A DNA stretch of 10,200 nt from CAG-611 sp964487215 (lineage in GTDB: Bacteria > Bacillota_I > Bacilli_A > RF39 > UBA660). The position numbers and the translations under genes were made by a program. The notes under the pieces were generated by a model. That model was not told where the DNA came from and did not search any database. It saw only the letters and a list, made by a program, of their open reading frames with translations. Of this stretch, positions 1-5,337 are shown piece by piece; within the stretch, counting starts at the first letter, position 1, and the number at the start of each line of letters is the position of its first letter. Location: NCBI GenBank assembly GCA_964487215.1, contig CAZAPU010000033.1, forward strand, positions 1 to 10,200, written 5' to 3'.

Positions 1-367
1 CAGCATGTCTTAATTCATCTATTTCATCGTTAATAGCACTTGTTTTTTCTATATATGTATCACTTGAAGGAACATATGCTTCTGGTTGATAATAATCAAA
101 ATAAGATATGAAATAACTAACAGCATTATCTGGAAATAGTTCTTTTAATTCACTATATAATTGACCTGCTAAAGTTTTATTATGAACAAGTACTAAAGTA
201 GGTTTATTAACTTTTTGTATTACATTAGCAATAGTAAATGTTTTTCCTGTACCTGTTGCTCCTAATAATACTTGATCTCTTTTATTATTATTTATACCTT
301 CTACTAATTCACTAATAGCCTCTGGTTGATCTCCACTAGGTTTATATTCTGATACCAATTTAAACAT
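1..367 (-). CDS. uvrB: UvrABC system protein B, N-terminal 122 residues (partial)
   Basis: UvrB is the DNA-damage-verifying helicase-like subunit of nucleotide excision repair; it is loaded by UvrA and recruits UvrC. The visible part begins MFKLVSEYKPSGDQPEAI, the usual UvrB start, with the Walker A motif GATGTGKT at residues 36-43. The segment YYQPEAYVP at about 92-100 belongs to the beta-hairpin that clamps DNA. The ATG at 365-367 has a strong Shine-Dalgarno sequence (AGGAGGG) just upstream. The gene runs off the left edge, so about four fifths of the roughly 660-residue protein is missing. It has its own promoter and is separated from the previous gene by a terminator. Identity is firm from motif and order. 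Confidence 0.96.
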   Translation of the reverse strand, partial: MFKLVSEYKPSGDQPEAISELVEGINNNKRDQVLLGATGTGKTFTIANVIQKVNKPTLVLVHNKTLAGQLYSELKELFPDNAVSYFISYFDYYQPEAYVPSSDTYIEKTSAINDEIDELRHA

Positions 368-391
368 AATTATCCCTCCTTTTTTGATGAT

Positions 392-420
392 ATTTTATCA
401 TTACTTACATAATAAAACAA
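392..420 (-). promoter_or_regulatory. uvrB promoter with extended -10
   Basis: On the minus strand, TTGTTT (415-420) and TAAAAT (392-397) are separated by 17 bases, with TGA directly before the -10, an extended -10 element. It lies about 25 bases before the uvrB start, and its -35 falls in the T-rich tail of the upstream terminator. No SOS (LexA) box was recognised. Confidence 0.55.
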
Positions 421-455
421 GAAAACATATTATTTTTTGTTATTATTATGTTTTC
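411..455 (-). terminator. intrinsic terminator after the MGMT-like gene
   Basis: A 9-bp perfect stem (421-429 with 447-455, GAAAACATA/TATGTTTTC) with a 17-base AT-rich loop is followed on the minus strand by a T-rich tail (411-420). It lies 28 bases after the stop of the MGMT-like gene. The stem is AT-rich and the loop long, so it may be leaky. Confidence 0.6.
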
Positions 456-482
456 CTATTTCTAATTTTTAATTCTTTAATA

Positions 483-959
483 CTAAAAATGATATAAACT
501 TTTTTCAAAGTCTTCTACATAATATTTAATATTAGTTTTTCCTTTAGTAATAATTGTATGTCCTTCTTCTTCAAGTTTCTTTTTTTGTAATTGTATTCCT
601 TCCGGATATTTTATATTTAATTCTCCATCTGATTTTAATACTCTCCAATAAGGAGTTATATTTTCTTTTCTTTGATAACTAGCCCAAGCACATATATTTA
701 CAAAAATCCCTGCTGTTAAAGGACAGGTAATTTCTACATTGTTATTTTTAGCAATTTTTTCTCTTAATTGAGTTGTCGTTATTACTTTTCCTTGAGGTAC
801 TTTTTTCATTAATTCATCATATTGAAGTGGTGGAGCAATAACCATTGTTCGTCCACCCCATTTTTTAATTCCTTTTTCGTCTTTGATTTCTACTATTTTA
901 GGCATATCTTTATTATTATTCATCATAGCATTAAAATCTTTTTTTTCTTCATTTGCCAT
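483..959 (-). CDS. MGMT-family alkyltransferase-like protein lacking the active cysteine
   Basis: The C-terminal two thirds (about residues 45-138) match the DNA-binding domain of O6-methylguanine-DNA methyltransferases. The stretch VLKSDGELN followed by YPEGIQLQKKKLEEEG corresponds to the conserved segment after the active site. Where true methyltransferases have PCHR, this protein has PYWR (103-106), so the methyl-accepting cysteine is missing. Alkyltransferase-like (ATL) proteins also lack this cysteine (PWHR in the classic form); they bind damaged bases and hand them to nucleotide excision repair. uvrB is the next gene downstream, which fits such a role, but the link is inferred. The N-terminal 40 residues are not part of the usual fold. 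The ATG follows GGAGTG at good spacing and has its own extended -10. Confidence 0.8.
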   Translation of the reverse strand: MANEEKKDFNAMMNNNKDMPKIVEIKDEKGIKKWGGRTMVIAPPLQYDELMKKVPQGKVITTTQLREKIAKNNNVEITCPLTAGIFVNICAWASYQRKENITPYWRVLKSDGELNIKYPEGIQLQKKKLEEEGHTIITKGKTNIKYYVEDFEKSLYHF

Positions 960-983
960 TTATATCACTCCTTTTACAAATAA

Positions 984-992
984 ATTATATCA
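984..992 (-). promoter_or_regulatory. extended -10 promoter of the MGMT-like gene
   Basis: The minus strand reads TGATATAAT, a perfect -10 with an upstream TGn, 24 bases before the start codon. No good -35 is visible; that position falls inside the terminator hairpin of the upstream merR-type gene. Confidence 0.5.
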
Positions 993-993
993 T

Positions 994-1019
994 AAAAAAG
1001 AAGAATTATTTTCTTCTTT
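994..1019 (-). terminator. intrinsic terminator after the MerR-type gene
   Basis: A 9-bp stem (997-1005 with 1011-1019, AAAGAAGAA/TTCTTCTTT) and a 5-base loop are followed by further T residues on the minus strand. The first arm overlaps the stop codon region of the regulator gene. Confidence 0.7.
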
Positions 1020-1815
1020 ATCTTCTCTTTACAGGAATTTGTATTTCTGTTAACCAATCTTCTTCATTATCTTTATTCCACATACCATCAATATAACTTT
1101 CTCTAATCGGTTCAGAAATTTCATATCCATTTTCTTCAATCCATTTAATTAAAAATCCATATGCTTCTCTTAATCCTTCATAAGAACCTTTATGATAAAT
1201 ACAAGCCGCCTCAACTGGATTTAGTCTTTCAAATTTAATTGTTTCATTAGGTATTCCTTCTTCAGTTACTGCTTGTGCATATCTAATCTTTATATTTTTT
1301 TCTTTATATTCTCCATCTAAGTAGCTTACATAACAATAACCTGGTTCAATACACTTAATATTTGGATTAGTTTCCATACATTCATCAGCTGATTTTAAAA
1401 TAAAATCTGTTATTTGACTAAAATCTTCAATTATTCCTTCTTTATAGTACACAACATAATCAGGAAGTTCTTTCATTATTACTTCATATTTCATATTATT
1501 ATCCTCCATTAAATAATTTATTCTAGAAAGCTGTTTATCACAATTAATAAGTTCTTTTTCTAATTCTTTTTTTCTTTTATTTAACATTTCACTTAATTTT
1601 TTATCTTTTAATATCTTTTTTATATCTTCAATAGACATTCCTATTTGTCTTAATGATATAATTTTTGCTAAATCTAATAATTGATATGTTTCATAAAAAC
1701 GATATCCAGTTTGTTCATCAACAAATGTAGGAATTAATAATTCTTCTTTTTCATAATATCTTAATGTTTTTATAGTAGTCTTAGATAAAGTAGAAAATTC
1801 ACCTATTTTATACAT
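1018..1815 (-). CDS. MerR-family transcriptional regulator with GyrI-like effector domain
   Basis: Residues 1-70 are a MerR winged helix-turn-helix: MYKIGEFSTLSKTTIKTLRYY is the usual start, followed by GYRFYETYQL and LRQIGMSIEDIKKIL. Residues about 75-105 form the coiled-coil dimer helix. Residues about 108-265 match the GyrI-like/BmrR-type effector-binding domain, which binds hydrophobic drugs or other small molecules in BmrR and BltR. The length (265) is normal for this class. No transporter lies beside it, so its target beyond itself is unknown. The promoter upstream has the 19-bp spacer typical of promoters activated by MerR proteins, which suggests autoregulation. The ATG follows AAAGGAGG at ideal spacing. 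The ligand cannot be told from sequence. Confidence 0.88.
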   Translation of the reverse strand: MYKIGEFSTLSKTTIKTLRYYEKEELLIPTFVDEQTGYRFYETYQLLDLAKIISLRQIGMSIEDIKKILKDKKLSEMLNKRKKELEKELINCDKQLSRINYLMEDNNMKYEVIMKELPDYVVYYKEGIIEDFSQITDFILKSADECMETNPNIKCIEPGYCYVSYLDGEYKEKNIKIRYAQAVTEEGIPNETIKFERLNPVEAACIYHKGSYEGLREAYGFLIKWIEENGYEISEPIRESYIDGMWNKDNEEDWLTEIQIPVKRR

Positions 1816-1835
1816 AAACTTGCCTCCTTTTTATA

Positions 1836-1866
1836 ACTATAAATTATCCTTTAAGGGGAGAGTCAA
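1836..1866 (-). promoter_or_regulatory. MerR-type promoter/operator with 19-bp spacer
   Basis: On the minus strand the -35 TTGACT (1861-1866) and -10 TATAGT (1836-1841) are 19 bases apart instead of 17. Between them lies CTCCCCTTAAAGGATAAT, centred on the dyad CCTT-A-AAGG. MerR proteins bind inside such over-long spacers and twist the DNA so that polymerase can use it. The site lies directly before the regulator's own gene. Confidence 0.7.
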
Positions 1867-1874
1867 GGACTTTT

Positions 1875-2576
1875 TTATTTTTTTAATATTTTTTTTAAAT
1901 CAGTCATATCAGTAATTACTACTGTTGAAGAATTATATAATGATTCTTTCTTACCATTTGGATCAAATAATATTGTATCTAATCCTATTTTTTTACAAGC
2001 AACATCTGCTCCACTATCACCAATCATAATTGTTTCATCAATGTTGAATTTTTCTTTTTGTAATATATAATAAAAATGTTTTGAATCTGGTTTTGCATAA
2101 GTATTTTCACAAGTATAAATTTTAGAAAAATAATTTTCAATATTTACTGCCCTTAATTTTTCTCTCTGGGCTTGCTCTAACCAATTTGTAGAACATAATA
2201 AATTATATTTTAAAGTTTTTAAAAATTCCAAAGTACTTTTAGTATTAGGAATCTCTTTAACATATTTTTGTTCTAATTTTAACATTTTTAAGCCAAATTC
2301 CTTTGCAGTAATACCAGTATTTTTTAAAAATAATAAAGTTTCTTCCCAGCAATCAATTAAACATTTAAAACTAAAAGAATTATTTAGTTCTCCCAATTTT
2401 AGTGCCTTTATAACACCATCGGTTTGCATTTTATAATATTCTTCTTTGGGTTGAATACCATAAAATATCAAAGCCTCATCTATCAAATCATATAAGGTAT
2501 CAAAATATAACAATGTGCCATCAATATCAAACAACAAATTCTTTTTTTGAGTCACCAACTCATCTTTTATTATCAT
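1875..2576 (-). CDS. HAD-superfamily hydrolase, phosphoglycolate phosphatase-like
   Basis: A cytosolic phosphatase of the haloacid dehalogenase superfamily. The four HAD motifs are in order: FDIDGT with nucleophile D17 and acid/base D19; motif II at LLCST (S129 or T130); K162 in AKPDS; and GDSGAD (186-191) for Mg2+. The helical segment between about 25 and 105 is the cap, placing it in subfamily I (phosphoglycolate phosphatase/YjjG-like). At 233 residues its length is usual. The substrate cannot be assigned; housecleaning of phosphoglycolate or nucleotides is possible. The ATG follows GGGTGG. No terminator is seen between its stop and the MerR-type gene, so some transcripts may read through. 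Confidence 0.85.
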   Translation of the reverse strand: MIIKDELVTQKKNLLFDIDGTLLYFDTLYDLIDEALIFYGIQPKEEYYKMQTDGVIKALKLGELNNSFSFKCLIDCWEETLLFLKNTGITAKEFGLKMLKLEQKYVKEIPNTKSTLEFLKTLKYNLLCSTNWLEQAQREKLRAVNIENYFSKIYTCENTYAKPDSKHFYYILQKEKFNIDETIMIGDSGADVACKKIGLDTILFDPNGKKESLYNSSTVVITDMTDLKKILKK

Positions 2577-2594
2577 TCAAACCACCCTATTTTC

Positions 2595-2623
2595 ATATTA
2601 GCAAAAAAAAAAGAGTTTGTCTA
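2595..2623 (-). promoter_or_regulatory. promoter of the HAD hydrolase gene, overlapping the hpf terminator
   Basis: TAGACA (2618-2623, one mismatch to TTGACA) and TAATAT (2595-2600) are separated by 17 bases on the minus strand. The -35 lies in the loop and arm of the hpf terminator, so the two elements share DNA. Confidence 0.45.
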
Positions 2624-2628
2624 CTCTT
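2603..2628 (-). terminator. intrinsic terminator after hpf
   Basis: A 6-bp stem (2611-2616 with 2623-2628, AAGAGT/ACTCTT) with a 6-base loop is followed on the minus strand by an unbroken run of T. The hpf stop codon lies within the first arm. Confidence 0.75.
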
Positions 2629-3151
2629 CTTCAATTAATCCATAATCGTTATTTTTTCTCTTGTATAATACTGCTACTTTATCTGTTTCTATATTTTTAA
2701 ATAAATAAAAATCATGATCTAATAATTCCATCTGAAGTATTGCTTCATCTTCATCCATAGGTTTTAATTCTATATATTTTCTTTTTACTATTTTGTTTTG
2801 ATTTTCTTCTTCAATATCATCAAAATTTTCTAATACAAAGTCTTTTTTATCTTTAAATTTTTTACTCTCCAGTTTGGTTTTATTTTTTATTATCTGTCTT
2901 TGTAATTTATCAATAGCTGTATCAACAGTTGCATAAAAATCTTCTCCATTTTCTTCAACCCTTAGAGTAAAATTTCTTAGTGGAATAGTTACTTCTAGTT
3001 TTTGCTTTGGTCCATTTATCTTAAATAATAAATTACCAACAACATTTTCTTGATTATCTAAATATCTAGATAATCTCTCAAACTTCTCTTCTGCATAGTC
3101 TTTCATTGCATCAGTTATTTCTAACTTTTCACCACGAATATTTATATTCAT
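2621..3151 (-). CDS. hpf: ribosome hibernation promoting factor, long form
   Basis: Long HPF binds the decoding centre of the 30S subunit in stationary phase or stress and joins ribosomes into inactive 100S dimers. Residues 1 to about 98 are the S30AE/RaiA domain (start MNINIRGEKLEITDAMKDYAE; KLEVTIPLRN). A charged linker (about 99-118) joins the C-terminal dimerisation domain (about 120-176; KRKYIELKPMDEDEAILQME, then LYKRKNNDYGLIEE). At 176 residues with both domains it is the long form typical of Firmicutes. The ATG follows GGGAGG, and the promoter has an extended -10. It lies after a cold-shock protein gene but has its own promoter and terminators on each side. Confidence 0.94.
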   Translation of the reverse strand: MNINIRGEKLEITDAMKDYAEEKFERLSRYLDNQENVVGNLLFKINGPKQKLEVTIPLRNFTLRVEENGEDFYATVDTAIDKLQRQIIKNKTKLESKKFKDKKDFVLENFDDIEEENQNKIVKRKYIELKPMDEDEAILQMELLDHDFYLFKNIETDKVAVLYKRKNNDYGLIEEE

Positions 3152-3171
3152 ATTAAATCCTCCCTATTAAA

Positions 3172-3180
3172 AGTATATCA
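3172..3180 (-). promoter_or_regulatory. hpf promoter, extended -10
   Basis: The minus strand reads TGATATACT: a near-consensus -10 (TATACT) with an upstream TGn, 20 bases before the hpf start. The -35 position falls in the cold-shock gene terminator and is poor. A sigma-B type promoter, common for hpf, was not recognised. Confidence 0.5.
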
Positions 3181-3190
3181 TTTTTTTATT

Positions 3191-3212
3191 AAAAAAGCCA
3201 CTATTTAGTGGC
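3191..3212 (-). terminator. intrinsic terminator after the cold-shock gene
   Basis: GCCACT/AGTGGC (3197-3212) forms a 6-bp stem with a 4-base loop, followed by TTTTTT on the minus strand. It is the most GC-rich terminator stem in the window. The TAG stop of the cold-shock gene sits in the stem-loop. Confidence 0.85.
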
Positions 3213-3419
3213 AACTGTTTCTTTTACCAAGAAAACATCTAAAGCTTGTAAACCTTTTCCGGTTTCAATTAATTTGAATTCTACATAATCGCCCTCATTT
3301 AGTGTCTTATATCCTTCAGCCTTTATTGCAGAGTAATGTACAAAAACATCTTGTCCAGGCATATATTCTATAAATCCAAATCCTTTTTCATTGTTAAACC
3401 ATTTTACAAATCCTTTCAA
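3201..3419 (-). CDS. csp: cold-shock protein, CspA family (TTG start)
   Basis: A single cold-shock domain (OB fold) of 72 residues that binds single-stranded RNA and DNA and melts mRNA structure. RNP1 is KGFGFI (13-18) and RNP2 is VFVHY (about 25-29), with the usual MKGFVKWFNNEKGFGFI start. The start codon is TTG (3417-3419), placed 5 bases after GGAGAGGTG; the match to family N-termini fixes it. It has a leader of about 55 bases if the suggested promoter is right, and its own terminator. Whether it is cold-induced cannot be told. Confidence 0.94.
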   Translation of the reverse strand: MKGFVKWFNNEKGFGFIEYMPGQDVFVHYSAIKAEGYKTLNEGDYVEFKLIETGKGLQALDVFLVKETVATK

Positions 3420-3482
3420 AATAACACCTCTCCTTCTTTACTATTTTTACTGCATAACTCCATTTAAAGCCGCGACATATTT

Positions 3483-3491
3483 ATATTAACA
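3483..3491 (-). promoter_or_regulatory. possible csp promoter (extended -10)
   Basis: TGTTAATAT on the minus strand could be an extended -10 lying directly after the LytTR gene terminator. It would give a leader of roughly 55 bases that holds the GC-rich patch GTCGCGGC, unusual in this AT-rich DNA. The -35 is not recognisable. Confidence 0.3.
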
Positions 3492-3518
3492 AAAAAAGAT
3501 TTAATATTTTAAATCTTT
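3491..3518 (-). terminator. intrinsic terminator after the LytTR regulator (end of agr-like locus)
   Basis: A 10-bp stem (3495-3504 with 3509-3518, AAAGATTTAA/TTAAATCTTT) and a 4-base loop are followed by T residues on the minus strand, 24 bases after the stop of the LytTR gene. Confidence 0.8.
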
Positions 3519-3541
3519 CCTAATCTTGCGATATTTTCCTC

Positions 3542-4258
3542 TTATTTGGTAAACATATTCTTTATTTTTTTCTTCATATTTCTTGATAATAAATTGCATT
3601 CAAACTTATCATCAAATATTATTTTATTTTCAGCAAAATCAATTCTTTTTACTTTATTAATATTTATTAAAGCACTTTGATGAGACTTTACAAATCTTTC
3701 ATCAAGTTCCTTTTCTATTTCAATTAAACTTTTATATGTTGTATATGTTTTATGTTTGCAAACAATCATACATTTCTTTCCATTTAATTCTTTTTCAATA
3801 TATAAAATATCTCTATAGGGTACTTTATATAAGTTTTTCTCATAAGTAAATGTTATAACTTTATGCCTATTATAAATAATATTTAAAATATAACTTAAAT
3901 CATCAAAAAGTTTTTCTTCAACTTTCTCTTCTTGAATTATTTCACATAAAAGTGAATATTTTTTCATTATTTCATTAGAATTTAACTTTTTATTTGAATC
4001 AATGACAATAATAAATGCCTCATAAAATTTATAGGTATCTCTAATTTTATATATTACCTCAGCGGTATTTATACTTTCATTTTCGATAATGAAAATATTT
4101 GATCCATATGTATTACTACAAAATTCATCAAAATTTTTATTATTATCATTAAAAATATATGTTTCATAATGCAGATTGGTATCCATCATTAATTTGTCTA
4201 CTAAATTATTGTATTTTTTCGAAATACTATTACTACTCATTATCACGAATCTTATCAT
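3542..4258 (-). CDS. AgrA-like LytTR-family regulator with a degenerate receiver domain
   Basis: The C-terminal half (about residues 133-238) is a LytTR DNA-binding domain: VPYRDILYIEKE, RFVKSHQSALININKV and LSRNMKKKIKNMF match the conserved blocks of AgrA/LytR-type regulators. The N-terminal half (1 to about 115) has the layout of a response-regulator receiver, but the key residues are gone. The acidic pair near the start (ICEDD in AgrA) is IMSSN (6-10). The phosphoacceptor position after beta-3 (CYFLD in AgrA) reads IFIIE (55-59), so Asp is replaced by Glu. The conserved Thr/Ser and Lys are not evident. It is probably not controlled by phosphorylation. It is the last gene of the agr-like locus and ends at a terminator. 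The first ATG is chosen because AAAGAGG lies about 9 bases upstream; a second ATG is residue 7. Confidence 0.85.
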   Translation of the reverse strand: MIRFVIMSSNSISKKYNNLVDKLMMDTNLHYETYIFNDNNKNFDEFCSNTYGSNIFIIENESINTAEVIYKIRDTYKFYEAFIIVIDSNKKLNSNEIMKKYSLLCEIIQEEKVEEKLFDDLSYILNIIYNRHKVITFTYEKNLYKVPYRDILYIEKELNGKKCMIVCKHKTYTTYKSLIEIEKELDERFVKSHQSALININKVKRIDFAENKIIFDDKFECNLLSRNMKKKIKNMFTK

Positions 4259-4304
4259 ATGCCATAACCTCTTTCTGAAAAATAATTTTCTAAAAAATGT
4301 TTGG

Positions 4305-4310
4305 ATTATA
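4305..4310 (-). promoter_or_regulatory. possible internal -10 for the LytTR gene
   Basis: A perfect TATAAT lies just after the stop of the helix-turn-helix gene and 47 bases before the LytTR start. The expected -35 region (TTTTTA or TTTTAA) is poor, and in such AT-rich DNA a lone TATAAT is weak evidence. It could give the regulator a basal supply independent of the upstream genes. Confidence 0.3.
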
Positions 4311-4312
4311 AA

Positions 4313-4558
4313 TTACTTTATTAACTTTAAAAATGCTTCTTTATGAAAATTATTTATGCTTCGAGTAGAATAATATTTCTGCTCTTTACCATATTTATCA
4401 AATTCCATAGTATCTGCAATAAAATTTATACTTTGCTTACCCCAATATATTCTTAAAATAATTTCTGTTTCATATTCGTTTAGATACTTCTCTTTGCACA
4501 GTTTTTCTAATTCATCTTTACTACTTGATAAGAATATCTTACCTAATCTTCGTGGCAT
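4313..4558 (-). CDS. small sigma-region-4-like helix-turn-helix protein in the agr-like locus
   Basis: An 81-residue protein with no exact family recognised. Residues 26-50 (LNEYETEIILRIYWGKQSINFIADT) follow the pattern of the first helices of a sigma-70 region 4 helix-turn-helix. Residues about 62-80 (YYSTRSINNFHKEAFLKL) would be the recognition helix, after an insert of about 10 residues. The N-terminus is basic (MPRRLGK). The start is the ATG at 4556-4558, with AAGGA about 8 bases upstream, inside the end of the AgrB-like gene: the two overlap by 16 bases, a sign of coupled translation. A longer reading from 4624 in this frame would overlap a conserved part of the neighbouring gene and has no clear ribosome site. 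A DNA-binding or polymerase-contacting role is inferred. Confidence 0.65.
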   Translation of the reverse strand: MPRRLGKIFLSSSKDELEKLCKEKYLNEYETEIILRIYWGKQSINFIADTMEFDKYGKEQKYYSTRSINNFHKEAFLKLIK

Positions 4559-4995
4559 TTTTCTTCTTCCTTTACTACAACATAATTCATATAAGCAGAA
4601 ACTAAGCATCCTAATATGATGCATAAAAAGACACTAACATATACACTTGGTATTAAAGCAGTAACAATAAAAAATATTGTCCAAGTAAAAGTTGTACACA
4701 TAACTGTTGAATTTAAATGATATGTTTCTCCTAAAAATGATCTTGTAAAAAAATAACCAATTAAAAAGAATGAAAGTTCAGGAAAAGCATCATTAAAATA
4801 TGCAATTACTACAATTCCAGCAGTTTGTATTAATTGAATTGGAATTGTAATACCATAAAATATAATATCTTCTAATTTTTTTTGAAGTACTTCTGCTTTC
4901 TTTTGTGCAAAACTATCAATAGTAGCATTACTAGAATGCCATATACCATTTTTTCTTCTCTTTTTCTTTTCTTTTTGTAACTTATTCTCAGCCAT
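4543..4995 (-). CDS. AgrB-like membrane peptidase (short form)
   Basis: AgrB proteins cut the C-terminal tail from the AgrD precursor and help form the thiolactone signal peptide at the membrane. Here R85, then H93 and C100 in HLNSTVMC, match the AgrB active site, with the same 7-residue His-Cys spacing as H77/C84 of Staphylococcus aureus; the Arg-His distance is two residues longer. An N-terminal segment (IDSFAQKKAEVLQKKLEDIIFYG) matches the AgrB N-terminal helix. Hydrophobic segments lie at about 43-67, 74-84, 101-115 and 118-137, after a very basic N-tail (KEKKKRRK). At 150 residues it is shorter than the usual 180-210 and ends where AgrB normally has further helices. The ATG at 4993-4995 is chosen; a GTG at 5004 is part of the Shine-Dalgarno AAGAGGTGG. 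Confidence 0.75.
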   Translation of the reverse strand: MAENKLQKEKKKRRKNGIWHSSNATIDSFAQKKAEVLQKKLEDIIFYGITIPIQLIQTAGIVVIAYFNDAFPELSFFLIGYFFTRSFLGETYHLNSTVMCTTFTWTIFFIVTALIPSVYVSVFLCIILGCLVSAYMNYVVVKEEEKCHED

Positions 4996-5013
4996 TTTAA
5001 CCACCTCTTTTAT

Positions 5014-5037
5014 AAAAAGTAAAGGGCCCTTTTTACT
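5014..5037 (-). terminator. attenuator-like hairpin between the AgrD-like and AgrB-like genes
   Basis: The minus strand has AGTAAAAAGGG paired with CCCTTTACT (5018-5037, two unpaired A), around the palindrome AAAGGGCCCTTT, followed by TTTTTATA. It lies between the peptide gene stop and the AgrB-like Shine-Dalgarno. The T tail is short, so partial termination or mRNA-end protection (more peptide than peptidase message) is more likely than full stop. Confidence 0.45.
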
Positions 5038-5045
5038 CCTTATAA

Positions 5046-5273
5046 CTATTTAACTATTCTTTTTGCTAATTTTTTTGCAAAACTTTTTTCCTTTTTGAAT
5101 GAAGGAAACCATAANNNNNNNNNNNNNNNNNNNNNNNNNNNNNNNNNNNNNNNNNNNNNNNNNNNNNNNNNNNNNNNNNNNNNNNNNNNNNNNNNNNNNN
5201 NNNNNNNNNNNNNNCATACTACGATCTTAGCTATTTTTTCATTTAATCCCAACCATTTACAAAAATCTTTCAT
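5046..5273 (-). CDS. AgrD-like signal peptide precursor, interrupted by assembly gap
   Basis: The readable start is MKDFCKWLGLNEKIAKIVV, a short amphipathic basic helix like the AgrD leader that holds the precursor at the membrane; the next codon is TGN. The readable end is LWFPSF followed by KKEKSFAKKLAKRIVK and TAG. LWF resembles the ring of the Clostridium perfringens signal (CLWFT), and the codon just before it, where the ring Cys would be, is masked. Read through 100 N the frame stays open (75 codons), longer than the usual 40-50, so the gap length is probably a placeholder or two peptide genes are joined. The basic tail is unlike the acidic tails of most AgrD. The position directly before the AgrB-like gene supports the call. 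The ATG has AGAAAGG about 10 bases upstream. Confidence 0.55.
   Translation of the reverse strand: MKDFCKWLGLNEKIAKIVVXXXXXXXXXXXXXXXXXXXXXXXXXXXXXXXXXXLWFPSFKKEKSFAKKLAKRIVK
5115..5214. other. assembly gap of 100 N inside the peptide gene
   Basis: Exactly 100 N, the standard placeholder for a scaffold gap of unknown size. Its left edge falls on a codon boundary of the AgrD-like frame (next codon TTA, Leu) and its right edge after TG of codon 20. It hides the signal-peptide core. Confidence 0.97.
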
Positions 5274-5306
5274 ACTTCTTAACCCTTTCTCATTATAAAT
5301 TTTATG

Positions 5307-5335
5307 ATATTATTTTTTGTGCAATCTAAGTGCAA
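5307..5335 (-). promoter_or_regulatory. putative promoter of the agr-like locus with TTGCAC direct repeats
   Basis: Two copies of TTGCAC (5330-5335 and 5319-5324 on the minus strand) lie 11 bases apart, one helix turn. The upstream copy could serve as -35, with TAATAT (5307-5312) 17 bases away as -10; both are imperfect. A perfect TATAAT nearer the gene (5293-5298) would leave almost no room for the ribosome site. The repeats could be a regulator site, perhaps for the LytTR protein, though they do not fit the known AgrA repeat well. Confidence 0.4.
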
Positions 5336-5337
5336 AT

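Noticed and set aside
1855..1880. Terminator between the HAD gene and the MerR-type gene
   Set aside because: The T-rich plus strand gives an A-rich transcript here, and no stem with a following T run exists on the minus strand.
4559..4624. 22-residue N-terminal extension of the helix-turn-helix protein
   Set aside because: It would lie within the AgrB-like coding sequence and has no clear ribosome site, while the ATG at 4558 has AAGGA at proper spacing.
4996..5004. GTG start for the AgrB-like gene
   Set aside because: The GTG is part of the Shine-Dalgarno AAGAGGTGG that serves the ATG at 4995.
5095..5298. Open frame on the plus strand across the N gap
   Set aside because: It exists only because N bases contain no stop; it is antisense to the AgrD-like gene and has no ribosome site.
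5319..5335. TTGCAC repeats as the edge of a CRISPR or repeat array
   Set aside because: Only two 6-base units 11 bases apart; far too short for an array and better read as a binding site or promoter part.
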